NCBI RefSeq assembly: GCF_014873855.1
Contig: NZ_JADBEL010000002.1
Coordinates: forward strand, 199,307 to 263,306
Reading direction: 5' to 3'
DNA from: Sporosarcina limicola
GTDB lineage: Bacteria > Bacillota > Bacilli > Bacillales_A > Planococcaceae
Length of the DNA stretch: 64,000 nucleotides
This document shows positions 16,758-26,068 of the stretch, one piece after another. Both the position numbers and the translations under genes were made by a program. Each line of letters begins with the position of its first letter. The stretch's first letter is position 1. The notes below the pieces were generated by a model. That model did not search any database, had not been told where the DNA came from, and saw nothing but the letters and a program-made list of their open reading frames with translations.

Positions 16758-18377
16758 TTAAAGGTAAATTATTTTATGTGTTCCATCCATTTCAAACGGC
16801 AACTCAAGGAGATCACTGATGAGTGTCGGTCCATAACCGTTAAAATACGTATAGGGTGTATAAACTCGTTCTTGTAAACCACCTTCTGGAAACAACTCAC
16901 CTTCAAGTAATCCAAACGCACGAAGAGTTGCATTATGTTTCAACAGGAGTGCTTCTTCTGACTTTTCTTTCATATAATTAAGTTGTTTTGAATGGTTGTG
17001 AAGATTTTTGTCAAGCAATCCTTGCATCTTACCCCCCTGCTTCTCAACAAGTCCAGCGATTTTTTTATACTGTATATTCAGCATTTCCCTAGTTTCATCC
17101 AAAATCAAGTCAATACGTTTCTCATGTAAACTTTCGATGAATTGCTTTCGGGCAGCATCTACTTTCCCAGACATCACATCCCCAACAGTAAACGATTTAC
17201 TTTCCAGTGCACGTTTTACTTGAGGGGTGATCAAAGTCATTGACATTCGGGGAACAATAATCGGCATTTTCATACCAAGATGATGAAATGCTTCTTTCAA
17301 CAAGGCCCAATAGGCAATCTCCCCTGGCCCTCCAACAAATGCCAGTACCGGCAATACCATATCCTGCATAAGCGGTCTTGTAGCCACGTTATTGCTCAGA
17401 AGCCATGGTTCGTCTTTGGCGATCCGGTGCATATCAGCTTTAGAAAACTGGATACCTGTACTACCATTGACGAAATATCCATTTTCTCTTGACAGGAGAA
17501 CCCGCCCTGTTTCATGAACATAAAACAGATTTGCAGCGTCTATTTCAACCCCCATCGGATCACCGAATCCGAGCTGCGCAAATCGTTTTTCTTTATCGAA
17601 AATCAATTGTGCAATGGTTTCGGATTCTGCGATGAATTGACCAAAGTAGTCCGCTTCAAGCTCCCGTAACGGTTTAAATGCTGAATCGATGAACAATAAA
17701 CCTTCCTCTTCGAATAATCCATTCATAAGTCGAACGAAAAAATTTGTGAATGTAGTTTCTCTCTCTACTGCGCTAAGTACTTCATCCAACACATTTTTCG
17801 TATACGCAGTTTCACCGAAATCTGCGAAAATATTTTTAACGAACGATGCCATCTGCTCTTTATCGTATACCGCGTCTGAAGCCATTAGCTTCAATACGAA
17901 TTTTTCACGGTATTGGCTCTTTACCTGTCTGCCATCTATTTCCGTGTAAACGTGATTGATTTCATTCAAATCATGATCTTCTCCGGCAACCCAAAATACG
18001 GGAATAACAGGAACACCGAGTGCCTGACGTTGTTTTTTTGCCAACAAAATAACCGTTATTGCTTTATGTATGGAATATAATGGTCCGGTCAATATACCCG
18101 CTTGTTGGCCTCCTACAATCGCAACTGCATCTTCCGATAATTCCACAATATGTTTATTCGCCTTCTCAGAAATTCCGAACGGTTCCATGAATGAATGAAT
18201 CATTTCTGCGAGCTGACGTCTTTCATATATACGACTTGCAAGCTCCTTTAGCCTCTCAGGATAGGAGCTTTCTTGATTTTCATAATCAAAAAAAGTATGT
18301 AAGAAATCCTTATCATCATTGTACGCTTGCATCACTTTATTTTTCTCTTGAAGTGACAATACTTCCAATTCCATCAT
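16758..18377 (-). CDS. bshC: Putative cysteine ligase BshC (bacillithiol synthesis)
   Basis: 539 residues, the full length of the family. BshC is thought to add cysteine to glucosaminyl-malate in the last step of bacillithiol synthesis. Conserved segments include VGGQQAGILTGPLYS near 88-102, WVAGEDHD near 128-135 and VLAFVGGPGEIAYWALL near 343-359; a long coiled coil lies in the C-terminal half. AAAGGGG precedes an ATG-ATG pair. Its place beside panE and mraZ matches B. subtilis yllA. Confidence 0.95.
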   Translation of the reverse strand: MMELEVLSLQEKNKVMQAYNDDKDFLHTFFDYENQESSYPERLKELASRIYERRQLAEMIHSFMEPFGISEKANKHIVELSEDAVAIVGGQQAGILTGPLYSIHKAITVILLAKKQRQALGVPVIPVFWVAGEDHDLNEINHVYTEIDGRQVKSQYREKFVLKLMASDAVYDKEQMASFVKNIFADFGETAYTKNVLDEVLSAVERETTFTNFFVRLMNGLFEEEGLLFIDSAFKPLRELEADYFGQFIAESETIAQLIFDKEKRFAQLGFGDPMGVEIDAANLFYVHETGRVLLSRENGYFVNGSTGIQFSKADMHRIAKDEPWLLSNNVATRPLMQDMVLPVLAFVGGPGEIAYWALLKEAFHHLGMKMPIIVPRMSMTLITPQVKRALESKSFTVGDVMSGKVDAARKQFIESLHEKRIDLILDETREMLNIQYKKIAGLVEKQGGKMQGLLDKNLHNHSKQLNYMKEKSEEALLLKHNATLRAFGLLEGELFPEGGLQERVYTPYTYFNGYGPTLISDLLELPFEMDGTHKIIYL

Positions 18378-18476
18378 TCATACCCCTTTATAATGATCGG
18401 TTTGAACAAAGTATAGCATTTCTAATCACAGGATTAAAAAAATACGCTTAAGATGCCTCCACGAAGTTCTACAGAT

Positions 18477-18866
18477 TCAATTTACATATTCGATGATTTT
18501 TAATAAAACTCCACCTAAAAGTAAGAGAAGGTATGAAACCGATAAAATAAGAAAGTAAATTCGCCATGTTTTCCTTAGCATCCGTACAATGCGAAATTCT
18601 TTAACTTTAATCCTTTCAACAATTGTATAGATGATTGCAATCATGATTGCAATCCCAGCTATATAGACAACTGTCCCCTCACCGAATATCGTATATGCCA
18701 CGATGGAAACCGAAATGAACAACAAAGGTGTTGTTACATCAGCCGCAAGTCCAATGACCGATGCAGGTGCTTGCCCCCTTATCCTCATTAAGATAAGGAA
18801 AGATATTGTCACAATGAACGGACACAAAATGATAATCCCAAATAAAACAACGATCGCCCCATTCAT
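18477..18866 (-). CDS. DUF3397 family membrane protein
   Basis: 129 residues with four hydrophobic segments (about 3-27, 40-60, 64-84, 103-125) and a basic loop before the last. No function is known. The ATG overlaps the panE stop by four bases (ATGA), so it is translated with panE; the bshC gene follows about 100 bases on. This panE-DUF3397-bshC order suggests a conserved neighbourhood, but I cannot infer a role from it. Confidence 0.75.
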   Translation of the reverse strand: MNGAIVVLFGIIILCPFIVTISFLILMRIRGQAPASVIGLAADVTTPLLFISVSIVAYTIFGEGTVVYIAGIAIMIAIIYTIVERIKVKEFRIVRMLRKTWRIYFLILSVSYLLLLLGGVLLKIIEYVN

Positions 18867-19765
18867 AATCCTACTCCTTTTCCATCAAGGGCATAGAGCA
18901 TTGTCTCAAGTGTTGTTAGGAGTGGTAACGATTTTTCTCTCCCGTTCGCTTTTCGAATGATGGCGCTAACAATCGTTTCTATTTCCATCGGACGGCCTGC
19001 TAATCGATCTGCCAACATCGATGATTGATTACACGCAGTCCTCCTACATACGTCTTCCACTGCCTCATAGGGAAGTGATGACCGTATTTCCGGAAAAGCC
19101 GCCGTGAGTTCATCATACAAACAATTGAAAAGCAGGAGACAATACTCATCTGTCAATAGATCTCCATTTTTAATTCCAAGAATAGCAGTCAATGGATTAA
19201 TCATGCAATTGATGAGCACTTTCCTCATAAGAATCTGTTCTGAATCAGAATGGAATGTAATTGGAAACGACTTCGAATTCGCTTGTCCGATGCGTTCGAA
19301 CAACCTTCCATCTCCTCGTGCAGCCGCAATTGTAATCATCCCTACCCCGTTATGCTTGACTGTACGATCATCTATCCTTTGTGCCCCGTGTTCTACCGTT
19401 GCGAAAGCGATGTCTAGTAATGTCGTTCCATGGACAAGTTCTATATGACCAATTCCATTTTGAACAAATAAGACAGGATGAGTTTCATGCACTTTTTTCA
19501 TATCTGAAAGGAGTTCACGTAATCCTGCATATTTGACTGCCGCAATCCAAAGGGCTTCAAGAGACGTATCTTCTATTTTTGTTGTCGCATTCGCATAGAA
19601 TACGCCCTCTGAGCCGTCTTGATTAATGCGGCAAACGCCCTCTACGTGAAGCAGTTCCGCTTGTTCTTCCCTTCTAACATAAAAAGTCACATTCATCCCC
19701 ACCTCCGACAAGTATGACCCAATTAGCAAACCGATTGAACCAGCCCCAGCAATGACTACCTCCAT
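18863..19765 (-). CDS. panE: 2-dehydropantoate 2-reductase
   Basis: NADPH-dependent ketopantoate reductase of the pantothenate/coenzyme A pathway, 300 residues from the chosen ATG. The Rossmann loop GAGSIG is at residues 7-12, and the helical C-terminal domain carries the KVLINCMINPLTA motif with the catalytic lysine and asparagine. GGGG lies 6 bases before the ATG at 19765; an in-frame extension upstream has no ribosome site. The position matches the panE-type gene ylbQ of B. subtilis. Confidence 0.9.
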   Translation of the reverse strand: MEVVIAGAGSIGLLIGSYLSEVGMNVTFYVRREEQAELLHVEGVCRINQDGSEGVFYANATTKIEDTSLEALWIAAVKYAGLRELLSDMKKVHETHPVLFVQNGIGHIELVHGTTLLDIAFATVEHGAQRIDDRTVKHNGVGMITIAAARGDGRLFERIGQANSKSFPITFHSDSEQILMRKVLINCMINPLTAILGIKNGDLLTDEYCLLLFNCLYDELTAAFPEIRSSLPYEAVEDVCRRTACNQSSMLADRLAGRPMEIETIVSAIIRKANGREKSLPLLTTLETMLYALDGKGVGL

Positions 19766-19787
19766 ACATATCCCCTTCTCCCAATCC

Positions 19788-19813
19788 AAAAAGCCCACTT
19801 AAGTGGACCTTTT
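19788..19813 (-). terminator. Terminator after the acyl-CoA carboxylase operon
   Basis: A 13-bp fully paired stem (with G-T pairs) centred on CTTAAG, ending on the minus strand in a T run. It separates the carboxyltransferase gene from panE. Confidence 0.75.
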
Positions 19814-19827
19814 GGTCATTGACATGA

Positions 19828-21378
19828 TTATACAGGATAGACCGGATGTTTTCTTGGTGGTTGCGGAATATCTTTTGTACTATAGAAACGGAAACGTTCC
19901 GCCAGGACTCCCCTCAAACTAGACGGTGCTACTATTTCATCGATAATAAGTTCAGATGCCAACTTATAAATGTCAATCTGTTCTTTATATTCCTTATGTT
20001 TTTCCATTACAAACGCCAGCTTTTCTTTTGGATCTTGAATCGCTTCTATTTTATTCGAATAGACGGCATTTACCGCAGCTTCCGGTCCCATAACCGCAAT
20101 TTGTGCAGTTGGTAATGCAATACAGACATCTGGTTCAAATGCCGGTCCAGCCATTGCGTAAAGACCTGCACCATATGCCTTACGAACAACAACAGAAATT
20201 TTCGGCACAGTCGCGGAACTCATCGCCATAATTAGTTTCGCACCGTGGCGGATGATGCCTGCACGTTCCACTTTCGTTCCAATCATGAAGCCCGGTACAT
20301 CCGCAAGGAATAACAGAGGAATTGAGAACGCGTCACAAAGATTGATGAATTTTGTCGCTTTGTCTGCCGAATCGACAAACAAAACGCCACCTTTCGCTTT
20401 CGGCTGATTAGCGATGATGCCGACAGGCTGCCCTTCGATTCGTGCTAGTCCCGTGATAATTTCTGTTGCGAATAATTTCTTGATGTCGAAAAAACTATCT
20501 TCATCAATCAATGCATCAATTGCTTCATACATATCGAATGGTGCGTTTTGATTTTCAGGAATGATTGCTTCAAGCGTACGTCCAGCTTTCGCCTCAACTT
20601 TTTCTTTCAATGCAGGTTTTTCCGTGAAGTTCGCTGGAAAATACGCGAGATAACGGCGCGCTTCCGCAATGGCCTCTTGCTCATTTACCGCAAGTACATC
20701 GCCACAACCACTGACTGAACAGTGCATATGAGCGCCACCCATTTCTTCAAGTGTCACTTTTTCCCCAATCACTTTTTCAGCCATACGTGGTGAACCCAGA
20801 TACATGGATGCATTCCCATCAACCATGATGACAATATCACAAAAGGCTGGTATATATGCACCACCCGCAGCAGAAGGACCGAAAAGAATACAGATTTGCG
20901 GGATGAAACCAGATAACCTTACCTGATTATGGAATATTTTTCCTGCCCCGCGTCGATTCGGGAACATGGCTAGCTGATCTGTAATACGAGCACCCGCCGA
21001 ATCAACGAGATACAACATTGGTACACGATTCTTTTCAGCGATTTCCTGGATACGGATTATTTTCTCGACCGTTCGGGCTCCCCAAGAACCCGCTTTAACG
21101 GTCGAATCATTCGCCATGACACAAACAGTTTGGCCGTTCACTTTCCCCATCGCAGTGACAACGCCATCTGCTGGCAAATCCCCCGCTTCACAGTTCGCAA
21201 ACCTACCGTCTTCCGTGTATTCTCCATCGTCAAATAACAGTTGGAGTCGATCACGGACAAATAGCTTACTTTGTTCTTTCTGTTTTTCGTGATATTTTGG
21301 ATGTCCACCTGCAAAGATTTCCTGCAATTTTGTTTCCAGCTTTTCATTATAAGTCATTTGTTCAGTTTTATTAGTCAT
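19828..21378 (-). CDS. Acyl-CoA carboxylase, carboxyltransferase (beta) subunit
   Basis: 516-residue biotin-dependent carboxyltransferase of the propionyl-/methylcrotonyl-CoA carboxylase family, with the two crotonase-like halves. GPSAAGGAYIPAFCD near 166-180 and VRKAYGAGLYAMAG near 397-410 form the two oxyanion regions. With the carrier and biotin carboxylase encoded upstream it makes a three-subunit enzyme. It resembles YngE/YqjD of B. subtilis. The substrate cannot be told from sequence by eye; methylcrotonyl-CoA (leucine breakdown) or propionyl-CoA are candidates. AAAGGGG lies before the ATG. Confidence 0.85.
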   Translation of the reverse strand: MTNKTEQMTYNEKLETKLQEIFAGGHPKYHEKQKEQSKLFVRDRLQLLFDDGEYTEDGRFANCEAGDLPADGVVTAMGKVNGQTVCVMANDSTVKAGSWGARTVEKIIRIQEIAEKNRVPMLYLVDSAGARITDQLAMFPNRRGAGKIFHNQVRLSGFIPQICILFGPSAAGGAYIPAFCDIVIMVDGNASMYLGSPRMAEKVIGEKVTLEEMGGAHMHCSVSGCGDVLAVNEQEAIAEARRYLAYFPANFTEKPALKEKVEAKAGRTLEAIIPENQNAPFDMYEAIDALIDEDSFFDIKKLFATEIITGLARIEGQPVGIIANQPKAKGGVLFVDSADKATKFINLCDAFSIPLLFLADVPGFMIGTKVERAGIIRHGAKLIMAMSSATVPKISVVVRKAYGAGLYAMAGPAFEPDVCIALPTAQIAVMGPEAAVNAVYSNKIEAIQDPKEKLAFVMEKHKEYKEQIDIYKLASELIIDEIVAPSSLRGVLAERFRFYSTKDIPQPPRKHPVYPV

Positions 21379-21414
21379 TCAAATACCCCTTTCATTGACC
21401 CGTTCAATTCCCCA

Positions 21415-21630
21415 TTAAGCCTCGATTATTACTAGGTCATCCTCTTCATTGACGAAATCGCCGACTGCTACGTTAATGGCTGATACTTTCCCAGCCGTTT
21501 CCGCTTCAATCGGTATCTCCATCTTCATGGATTCGAGCACTATGACGACTTGCCCTACTACCACTTCTTCTCCTTCTGTTACATTTACCGTGAATACTGT
21601 ACCCGCCATTGTTGATTTTACTGGTGTCAT
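21415..21630 (-). CDS. Biotin/lipoyl attachment carrier protein (BCCP-like)
   Basis: 71-residue stand-alone biotinyl domain, the size of YngHB. The biotin lysine is K36 in ESMKME. It shuttles carboxybiotin between the biotin carboxylase and the carboxyltransferase encoded on either side. The ATG at 21630 overlaps the biotin carboxylase stop by four bases, and AAAGGAGAG precedes it. A longer reading to 21663 lacks a ribosome site. Confidence 0.88.
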   Translation of the reverse strand: MTPVKSTMAGTVFTVNVTEGEEVVVGQVVIVLESMKMEIPIEAETAGKVSAINVAVGDFVNEEDDLVIIEA

Positions 21631-22988
21631 TTTTCCACACTCTCCTTTTGTTTTTCCAACCAAATTGGTAATACTGCCGTTGTATAGTCACCTATAGTGA
21701 ACGTTTCAGAACTTAGAAATTTATTGAATAGTGGTAGGTTTGTTTTCAGACCATCGATTTCAACTTTTGAAAGGAATGCCTTCGATTGTTGGATTGCTGC
21801 TTCTCTGGTCGCTGCGTGGACAATCACTTTAGAAATTAGCGGATCATAAAACGGCGTCACTTTCCCACCTTCAACATAGCCCGTATCGATACGGACCCCA
21901 TCCGTATTCCCCCAGTCTAGTTTCACGATTGTTCCCGGTGAAGGCATGAATGTGACCGGATGTTCTGCATAAATACGGAATTCAATTGCGTGGCCACTTA
22001 ACTTGATATCTTCCTGATTCTTCACTGGAAGTTCCTTACCATCCGCAACTTCGATTTGCCATTCCACCAAATCGTACCCCGTTACTTCTTCCGTCACTGG
22101 ATGTTCGACTTGAAGTCTTGTGTTCATTTCAAGAAAGTAGAACTCATTGTTTTCATCCACAATGAATTCTACTGTTCCTGCATTCTTATAAGAAACTGCT
22201 TTCGCTGCATCGACCGCCGCTTGATGAAGACGCTTTTTTGCTTTTTCTGGTAAATTTGGTGAAGGCGATTCTTCAATCACTTTCTGATTTCGCCTTTGTA
22301 CCGAGCAGTTTCGTTCGAATAAATGAACTACATTTCCAAAACTATCACCAAAAATTTGAACTTCTATATGGCGCGCATTTGTTATGAATTTTTCAAGGAA
22401 AACGACATCATCACCGAAATAAGCTTTTGCACGCGTTTTGACGGATTGAAAATGTTGACTGAGTGCTTGCTCATTATCACAACGCACCATACCAATCCCG
22501 CCGCCCCCAGCACTCGCCTTCAACATAATCGGATAGCCAATTTCAGTCGCCTCAAGTATCGCTTCCTCCAAAGATGCAATTCCTTCATCAGTACCCGAAA
22601 CCACCGGCACCCCTGCCGCTTGCATCGTCACACGTGAAGCAATCTTATCCCCCATCTTAACAATAGTGTCCGCTTCCGGTCCGATGAATCGAATTCCCGC
22701 TGCTTGTATTTTTCGAGCAAAATCCGCATTTTCCGACAGCAACCCGTAGCCAGGATGTATTGCGTCTGCACCGGTACGAATCGCTATGTCTATAATAGCG
22801 TCTGCTTTTAAATAGGATTGTTGGACCTGTGCAGGTCCAAGCAGGAACGCTTCGTCCGCTTCTTTCACGAATGGCATATCCACATCCGCTTCCGAATAGA
22901 CCGCGACAGTCCCTATTCCGAGGCGTTTACAAGTCTTCATAATTCTAAGAGCGATTTCCCCACGATTCGCTATCACTATTTTATCCAT
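21627..22988 (-). CDS. Biotin carboxylase subunit of acyl-CoA carboxylase
   Basis: 453-residue ATP-grasp biotin carboxylase. N-terminal KIVIANRGEIALRI, the glycine-rich loop KASAGGGGIGM near 157-167, FLEKFI and EMNTRLQVEHPVTE near 289-302 are all intact. It charges the adjacent carrier domain with bicarbonate-derived CO2. The fatty-acid AccC is normally encoded elsewhere with accB; here the linked carrier and carboxyltransferase point to a catabolic enzyme (YngH-like). AGGGGG precedes the ATG. Confidence 0.85.
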   Translation of the reverse strand: MDKIVIANRGEIALRIMKTCKRLGIGTVAVYSEADVDMPFVKEADEAFLLGPAQVQQSYLKADAIIDIAIRTGADAIHPGYGLLSENADFARKIQAAGIRFIGPEADTIVKMGDKIASRVTMQAAGVPVVSGTDEGIASLEEAILEATEIGYPIMLKASAGGGGIGMVRCDNEQALSQHFQSVKTRAKAYFGDDVVFLEKFITNARHIEVQIFGDSFGNVVHLFERNCSVQRRNQKVIEESPSPNLPEKAKKRLHQAAVDAAKAVSYKNAGTVEFIVDENNEFYFLEMNTRLQVEHPVTEEVTGYDLVEWQIEVADGKELPVKNQEDIKLSGHAIEFRIYAEHPVTFMPSPGTIVKLDWGNTDGVRIDTGYVEGGKVTPFYDPLISKVIVHAATREAAIQQSKAFLSKVEIDGLKTNLPLFNKFLSSETFTIGDYTTAVLPIWLEKQKESVEK

Positions 22989-23084
22989 CGTAATCCCCCT
23001 AAATGTTTGATTGTGAACTTTCCCTTCCCCTTTTAGTTTAAACGATAAATGAAACCGTTTTCAACCTTTGTATGGAAAAAAATT

Positions 23085-23846
23085 TTAACTTCTTTTCGAT
23101 AAGAACCGTTCGACCACTTCATGATGTGCTTCTTGTTCCCAAAGACGTGCACATTGACGCGATTCCTCAAGCATCCGGTCGCGCATGAAATCGGCTGTCC
23201 ATTTGCGGATAGCGATTGTCTTGTAAGCCCTATGAACCGATGGATGGATGCGAGACATTTTGGATAGAAATCGCTCAAGACCTTGTTCAGCAGTGCCATC
23301 ATAAATTTCTGTTGCCCATTCAACTTCGAGCAATTTCTCCGCCGTATGCACTTCGGCTTCAGAAAGAAAGCGAAATACCCGGTCATGCTTTCCGTGTTTT
23401 TCAAACAGCAGGGTAGCTCCACCCCAACCAGTCGTAATCGCAAGTGTCGCTTGGATGAATCCTGCATTCGCTTGGTCCGAAATAACACGATAATCACAAG
23501 CAGTTGCAATCTCACATCCACCACCCACAGCTATCCCATTTACTAAGGCTATCGTAGGCATCGGCAGGGTTGCCAACCTGTACAAAAGACCCGACATTTT
23601 GCTTAACATTGGTAAAGCCTCATCCGCTGTACGCATACTATGGAATTCGGATAAATCCCCCCCAGCACAGAAGGCACGATTACCTGCACCCGTAATAACC
23701 GTATATGCAACATCTAGATTATCTTCGACTTGGTCAAGAAATTCTGCAAGTCCATCCATGACGGCATCATTGACTGCATTCATTCTCTCAGGGCGATCAA
23801 TTGTGAATATCGCAATCCCGTTTTTGATTTCAATGATATGTGACAT
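23085..23846 (-). CDS. Crotonase (enoyl-CoA hydratase/isomerase) family protein
   Basis: 253 residues with the crotonase fold: FCAGGDLSEF (59-68) and NGIAVGGGCEIATACDYR (103-120) form the oxyanion hole, and E112 matches the first catalytic glutamate. The second catalytic glutamate of hydratases aligns with Q132, followed by ITTGWGG (137-143), a pattern that resembles decarboxylase-type members more than classic hydratases. It heads the carboxylase cluster, 97 bases before the biotin carboxylase gene. It could be a methylglutaconyl-CoA hydratase-like enzyme or an acyl-CoA decarboxylase; the reaction is not settled. ATG at 23846 has GGAG 8 bases upstream. Confidence 0.75.
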   Translation of the reverse strand: MSHIIEIKNGIAIFTIDRPERMNAVNDAVMDGLAEFLDQVEDNLDVAYTVITGAGNRAFCAGGDLSEFHSMRTADEALPMLSKMSGLLYRLATLPMPTIALVNGIAVGGGCEIATACDYRVISDQANAGFIQATLAITTGWGGATLLFEKHGKHDRVFRFLSEAEVHTAEKLLEVEWATEIYDGTAEQGLERFLSKMSRIHPSVHRAYKTIAIRKWTADFMRDRMLEESRQCARLWEQEAHHEVVERFLSKRS

Positions 23847-23875
23847 ACCATTCACTCCTTATGTATATACGTATA

Positions 23876-23914
23876 GAAAAAGGCTACCGGGAGCCATGGT
23901 CTCGCGGTAGCCTT
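23876..23914 (-). terminator. Terminator after rpmF
   Basis: Perfect 10-bp stem AAGGCTACCG/CGGTAGCCTT with an inner near-palindrome, followed on the minus strand by TTTTTC. It lies 67 bases past the rpmF stop and insulates it from the carboxylase cluster. Confidence 0.85.
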
Positions 23915-23980
23915 ACATGAGGTTATTCAAAAAGATGGAAAACCTTCTTTTCAAACGCTCAATTCATAGGCAAATCATGT

Positions 23981-24154
23981 TTATTCGCCTATAACTTCTT
24001 TTCCTTTGTAATGTCCGCATGCTTTACAAATGCGGTGGGCCAACTTGATTTCGCCACAGTTAGTACAAGTAGTCATTCCCGGTACTTGCAATTTATAATG
24101 CGTACGGCGCTTGTTTTTAACTGTTTTGGATGTTCTTCTTTTTGGTACAGCCAT
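23981..24154 (-). CDS. rpmF: 50S ribosomal protein L32
   Basis: 57-residue ribosomal protein, typical length. N-terminal [10 protein letters not shown] is diagnostic. Two CxxC pairs (C30-C33 and C43-C46) form a zinc ribbon, so this is the zinc-binding C+ type. GGAGGTG lies 8 bases before the ATG at 24154. It is co-transcribed with the DUF177 gene from a consensus promoter at 24739-24767. Confidence 0.97.
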   Translation of the reverse strand: MAVPKRRTSKTVKNKRRTHYKLQVPGMTTCTNCGEIKLAHRICKACGHYKGKEVIGE

Positions 24155-24177
24155 CTGGGGCACCTCCTTACGTTCGC

Positions 24178-24711
24178 CTATTCGTCCTTGGATTCAAAAA
24201 ACTTTGCCAAATCGGCAAGTCTTGGATCCACTGTCGTTTCCCGTTCCTCACGAAGCCGGGCATTGTATTCCTCGTCGGTCGCATATGACCAACCTTTTCC
24301 TTCAGCCTGCTTCATTTCATCAGCATTTTCGCTAAAAATCTGAAGCGGCACTTCAAGGAGGACGAGCTCCTCAAAGACAGGGGTTGGATCGATTATCTCT
24401 CCCACAACAGGGCGGATTTCGTCGTCGGTCGCAAGAACCTCTTCATCCCAACTGAATTGTTCATCAGATTCGATGGAAAAAGGCAATTGGACGTCCTCCC
24501 ATGTACGGGAACAAGGCAGGGTCAGTATACCTTCAAGCCGGAATCGGCACGTTAATGTCTTCGAGCCGATTGTACAACTTCCGGTCACTTGGACAGGCGT
24601 AATATTCCGGATTTCCGGATTCCGTTTTTTAACGGATTCAAGGTCGACAGCTTCGTCAAGCGGCATCGCACCTTGCCTGTATCTCTGCAATTGATGGATG
24701 GACCATTTCAT
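24178..24711 (-). CDS. ylbN: DUF177/YceD family protein (YlbN)
   Basis: 177 residues from the ATG with GAGGTG upstream. The family (YceD, DUF177) is linked to 23S rRNA accumulation or ribosome assembly and is nearly always next to rpmF, as here. Acidic throughout, with conserved [20 protein letters not shown] segments spanning about residues 55-74 (two cysteines). It is the first gene of the rpmF operon. Confidence 0.88.
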   Translation of the reverse strand: MKWSIHQLQRYRQGAMPLDEAVDLESVKKRNPEIRNITPVQVTGSCTIGSKTLTCRFRLEGILTLPCSRTWEDVQLPFSIESDEQFSWDEEVLATDDEIRPVVGEIIDPTPVFEELVLLEVPLQIFSENADEMKQAEGKGWSYATDEEYNARLREERETTVDPRLADLAKFFESKDE

Positions 24712-24738
24712 GTCTATCACCTCAAGACAACAATGTTG

Positions 24739-24767
24739 ATTATATAATGGGCGAAAAGGGATGTCAA
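24739..24767 (-). promoter_or_regulatory. Consensus SigA promoter for ylbN-rpmF
   Basis: Minus strand TTGACA (24762-24767), 17-base spacer, TATAAT (24739-24744): a perfect consensus match. It places the start of transcription about 20 bases before the ylbN ATG, as suits a highly expressed ribosomal operon. Confidence 0.9.
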
Positions 24768-24838
24768 GATATTTTCTTGTCACTCTAGATGCGGCATAGG
24801 ATATAATCTATTTACATTATAGCAAAGGAGTGACGGCT

Positions 24839-26059
24839 TTGAAAGCGGTAGGGATAATCGTCGAATATAATCCATTTCACAACGGCCATCTATACCATGC
24901 ATTACAAGCAAAGCATACGACGCAAGCAGATGTCATAATCGCCGTCATGAGTGGGAATTTCCTACAACGTGGCGAACCCGCCTTCGTCAATAAATGGAGT
25001 CGGGCAAGAATGGCCTTAGAAAGCGCTGTTGACATCGTTTTCGAACTCCCTTACGCATTTGCAACAGCGAATGCACCGAATTTCGCGCAAGGGGCCATTC
25101 GATTGCTAGATGCGGCCCATTGCAGCACATTTTGTTTCGGGAGCGAAGACGGTAATCTCGAACCGTTCAAAAGGAGCCTCCACCTTATCCAACAGGCAGG
25201 AGATGTATATGAGGAAATCGTAAAAGAAGCTGTCGGACGTGGTCTAAGCTACCCAAAAGCCTTGAATGAGGCCTATTTGTCAACAGTAGATTCCGCAAAT
25301 ACGAAGGGCAGTATTGCCGATCTTTCCATGCCAAATAATATTTTAGGATTCCACTACATGGAAGCAGCACAGAAAATCGGTTCTACTATAGAACCCGTCA
25401 CAATCCCACGTATTGTCGCACGTTATCATGATGACGTAGTAGAGGGAAACCGAATTGCCAGCGCGACCGGTATCAGGAAATCTTTTTTCGAATCGGATGC
25501 ACTCAATACTGTTGCAAGCTTCATCCCCGATTCAACACGGGAAATTCTCCTTCAATGGCAATCGGAACGGCAATCATTCGGAAGCTGGGCTACATTCTAT
25601 CCCCAACTTCGTTTCATAATCCTGAGAGATGGTCCCGAACGACTGCGATCAATCGCCGATATCACAGAGGGAATCGAGAATTTATTTTACCGAGCGGCTG
25701 CCAACAACGGAACGTTCGAAAGTTTCATGCGCGAGGTGAAATCTAAAAGATATACATGGACGCGCATTCAGCGAATGCTCACACATATTTTCACCGGCTT
25801 CACGTATGATAAGCGTAACTGCATGACAACGCCATCTTATTTACGTCTACTTGGTATGTCGCAGGCAGGAAAAAATTATTTGAACGAAAATAAAAAAAGG
25901 CTGAAGCTGCCTCTTGTAAGCAAAGCAGCCGCCTTTTCGGATCCTTCTCTAGAGATGGATATTCTTGCATCAGATTTGTATGCACTCGGCATCGGGAATG
26001 AGGCCTTCCGTTCCCAGATTGGAACCGATTACGATACACCACCGATTATCATTAAATGA
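24839..26059 (+). CDS. tmcAL: tRNA(Met) cytidine acetate ligase TmcAL (YlbM)
   Basis: 406-residue nucleotidyltransferase-fold enzyme that uses ATP and acetate to make N4-acetylcytidine at the wobble base of elongator tRNA-Met in B. subtilis. The HxGH-type motif H14-NGH is in NPFHNGH, and GNFLQRGEPA near 40-49 is conserved. TTG start at 24839 with AAAGGAG 8 bases upstream. It is divergent from ylbN and convergent with ylbL. Confidence 0.9.
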   Translation: MKAVGIIVEYNPFHNGHLYHALQAKHTTQADVIIAVMSGNFLQRGEPAFVNKWSRARMALESAVDIVFELPYAFATANAPNFAQGAIRLLDAAHCSTFCFGSEDGNLEPFKRSLHLIQQAGDVYEEIVKEAVGRGLSYPKALNEAYLSTVDSANTKGSIADLSMPNNILGFHYMEAAQKIGSTIEPVTIPRIVARYHDDVVEGNRIASATGIRKSFFESDALNTVASFIPDSTREILLQWQSERQSFGSWATFYPQLRFIILRDGPERLRSIADITEGIENLFYRAAANNGTFESFMREVKSKRYTWTRIQRMLTHIFTGFTYDKRNCMTTPSYLRLLGMSQAGKNYLNENKKRLKLPLVSKAAAFSDPSLEMDILASDLYALGIGNEAFRSQIGTDYDTPPIIIK

Positions 26060-26068
26060 CGACAATTA

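Noticed and set aside
23033..23524. 163-codon frame overlapping the crotonase gene
   Set aside because: It is a shifted frame of a gene with clear motifs; its sequence has no family features.
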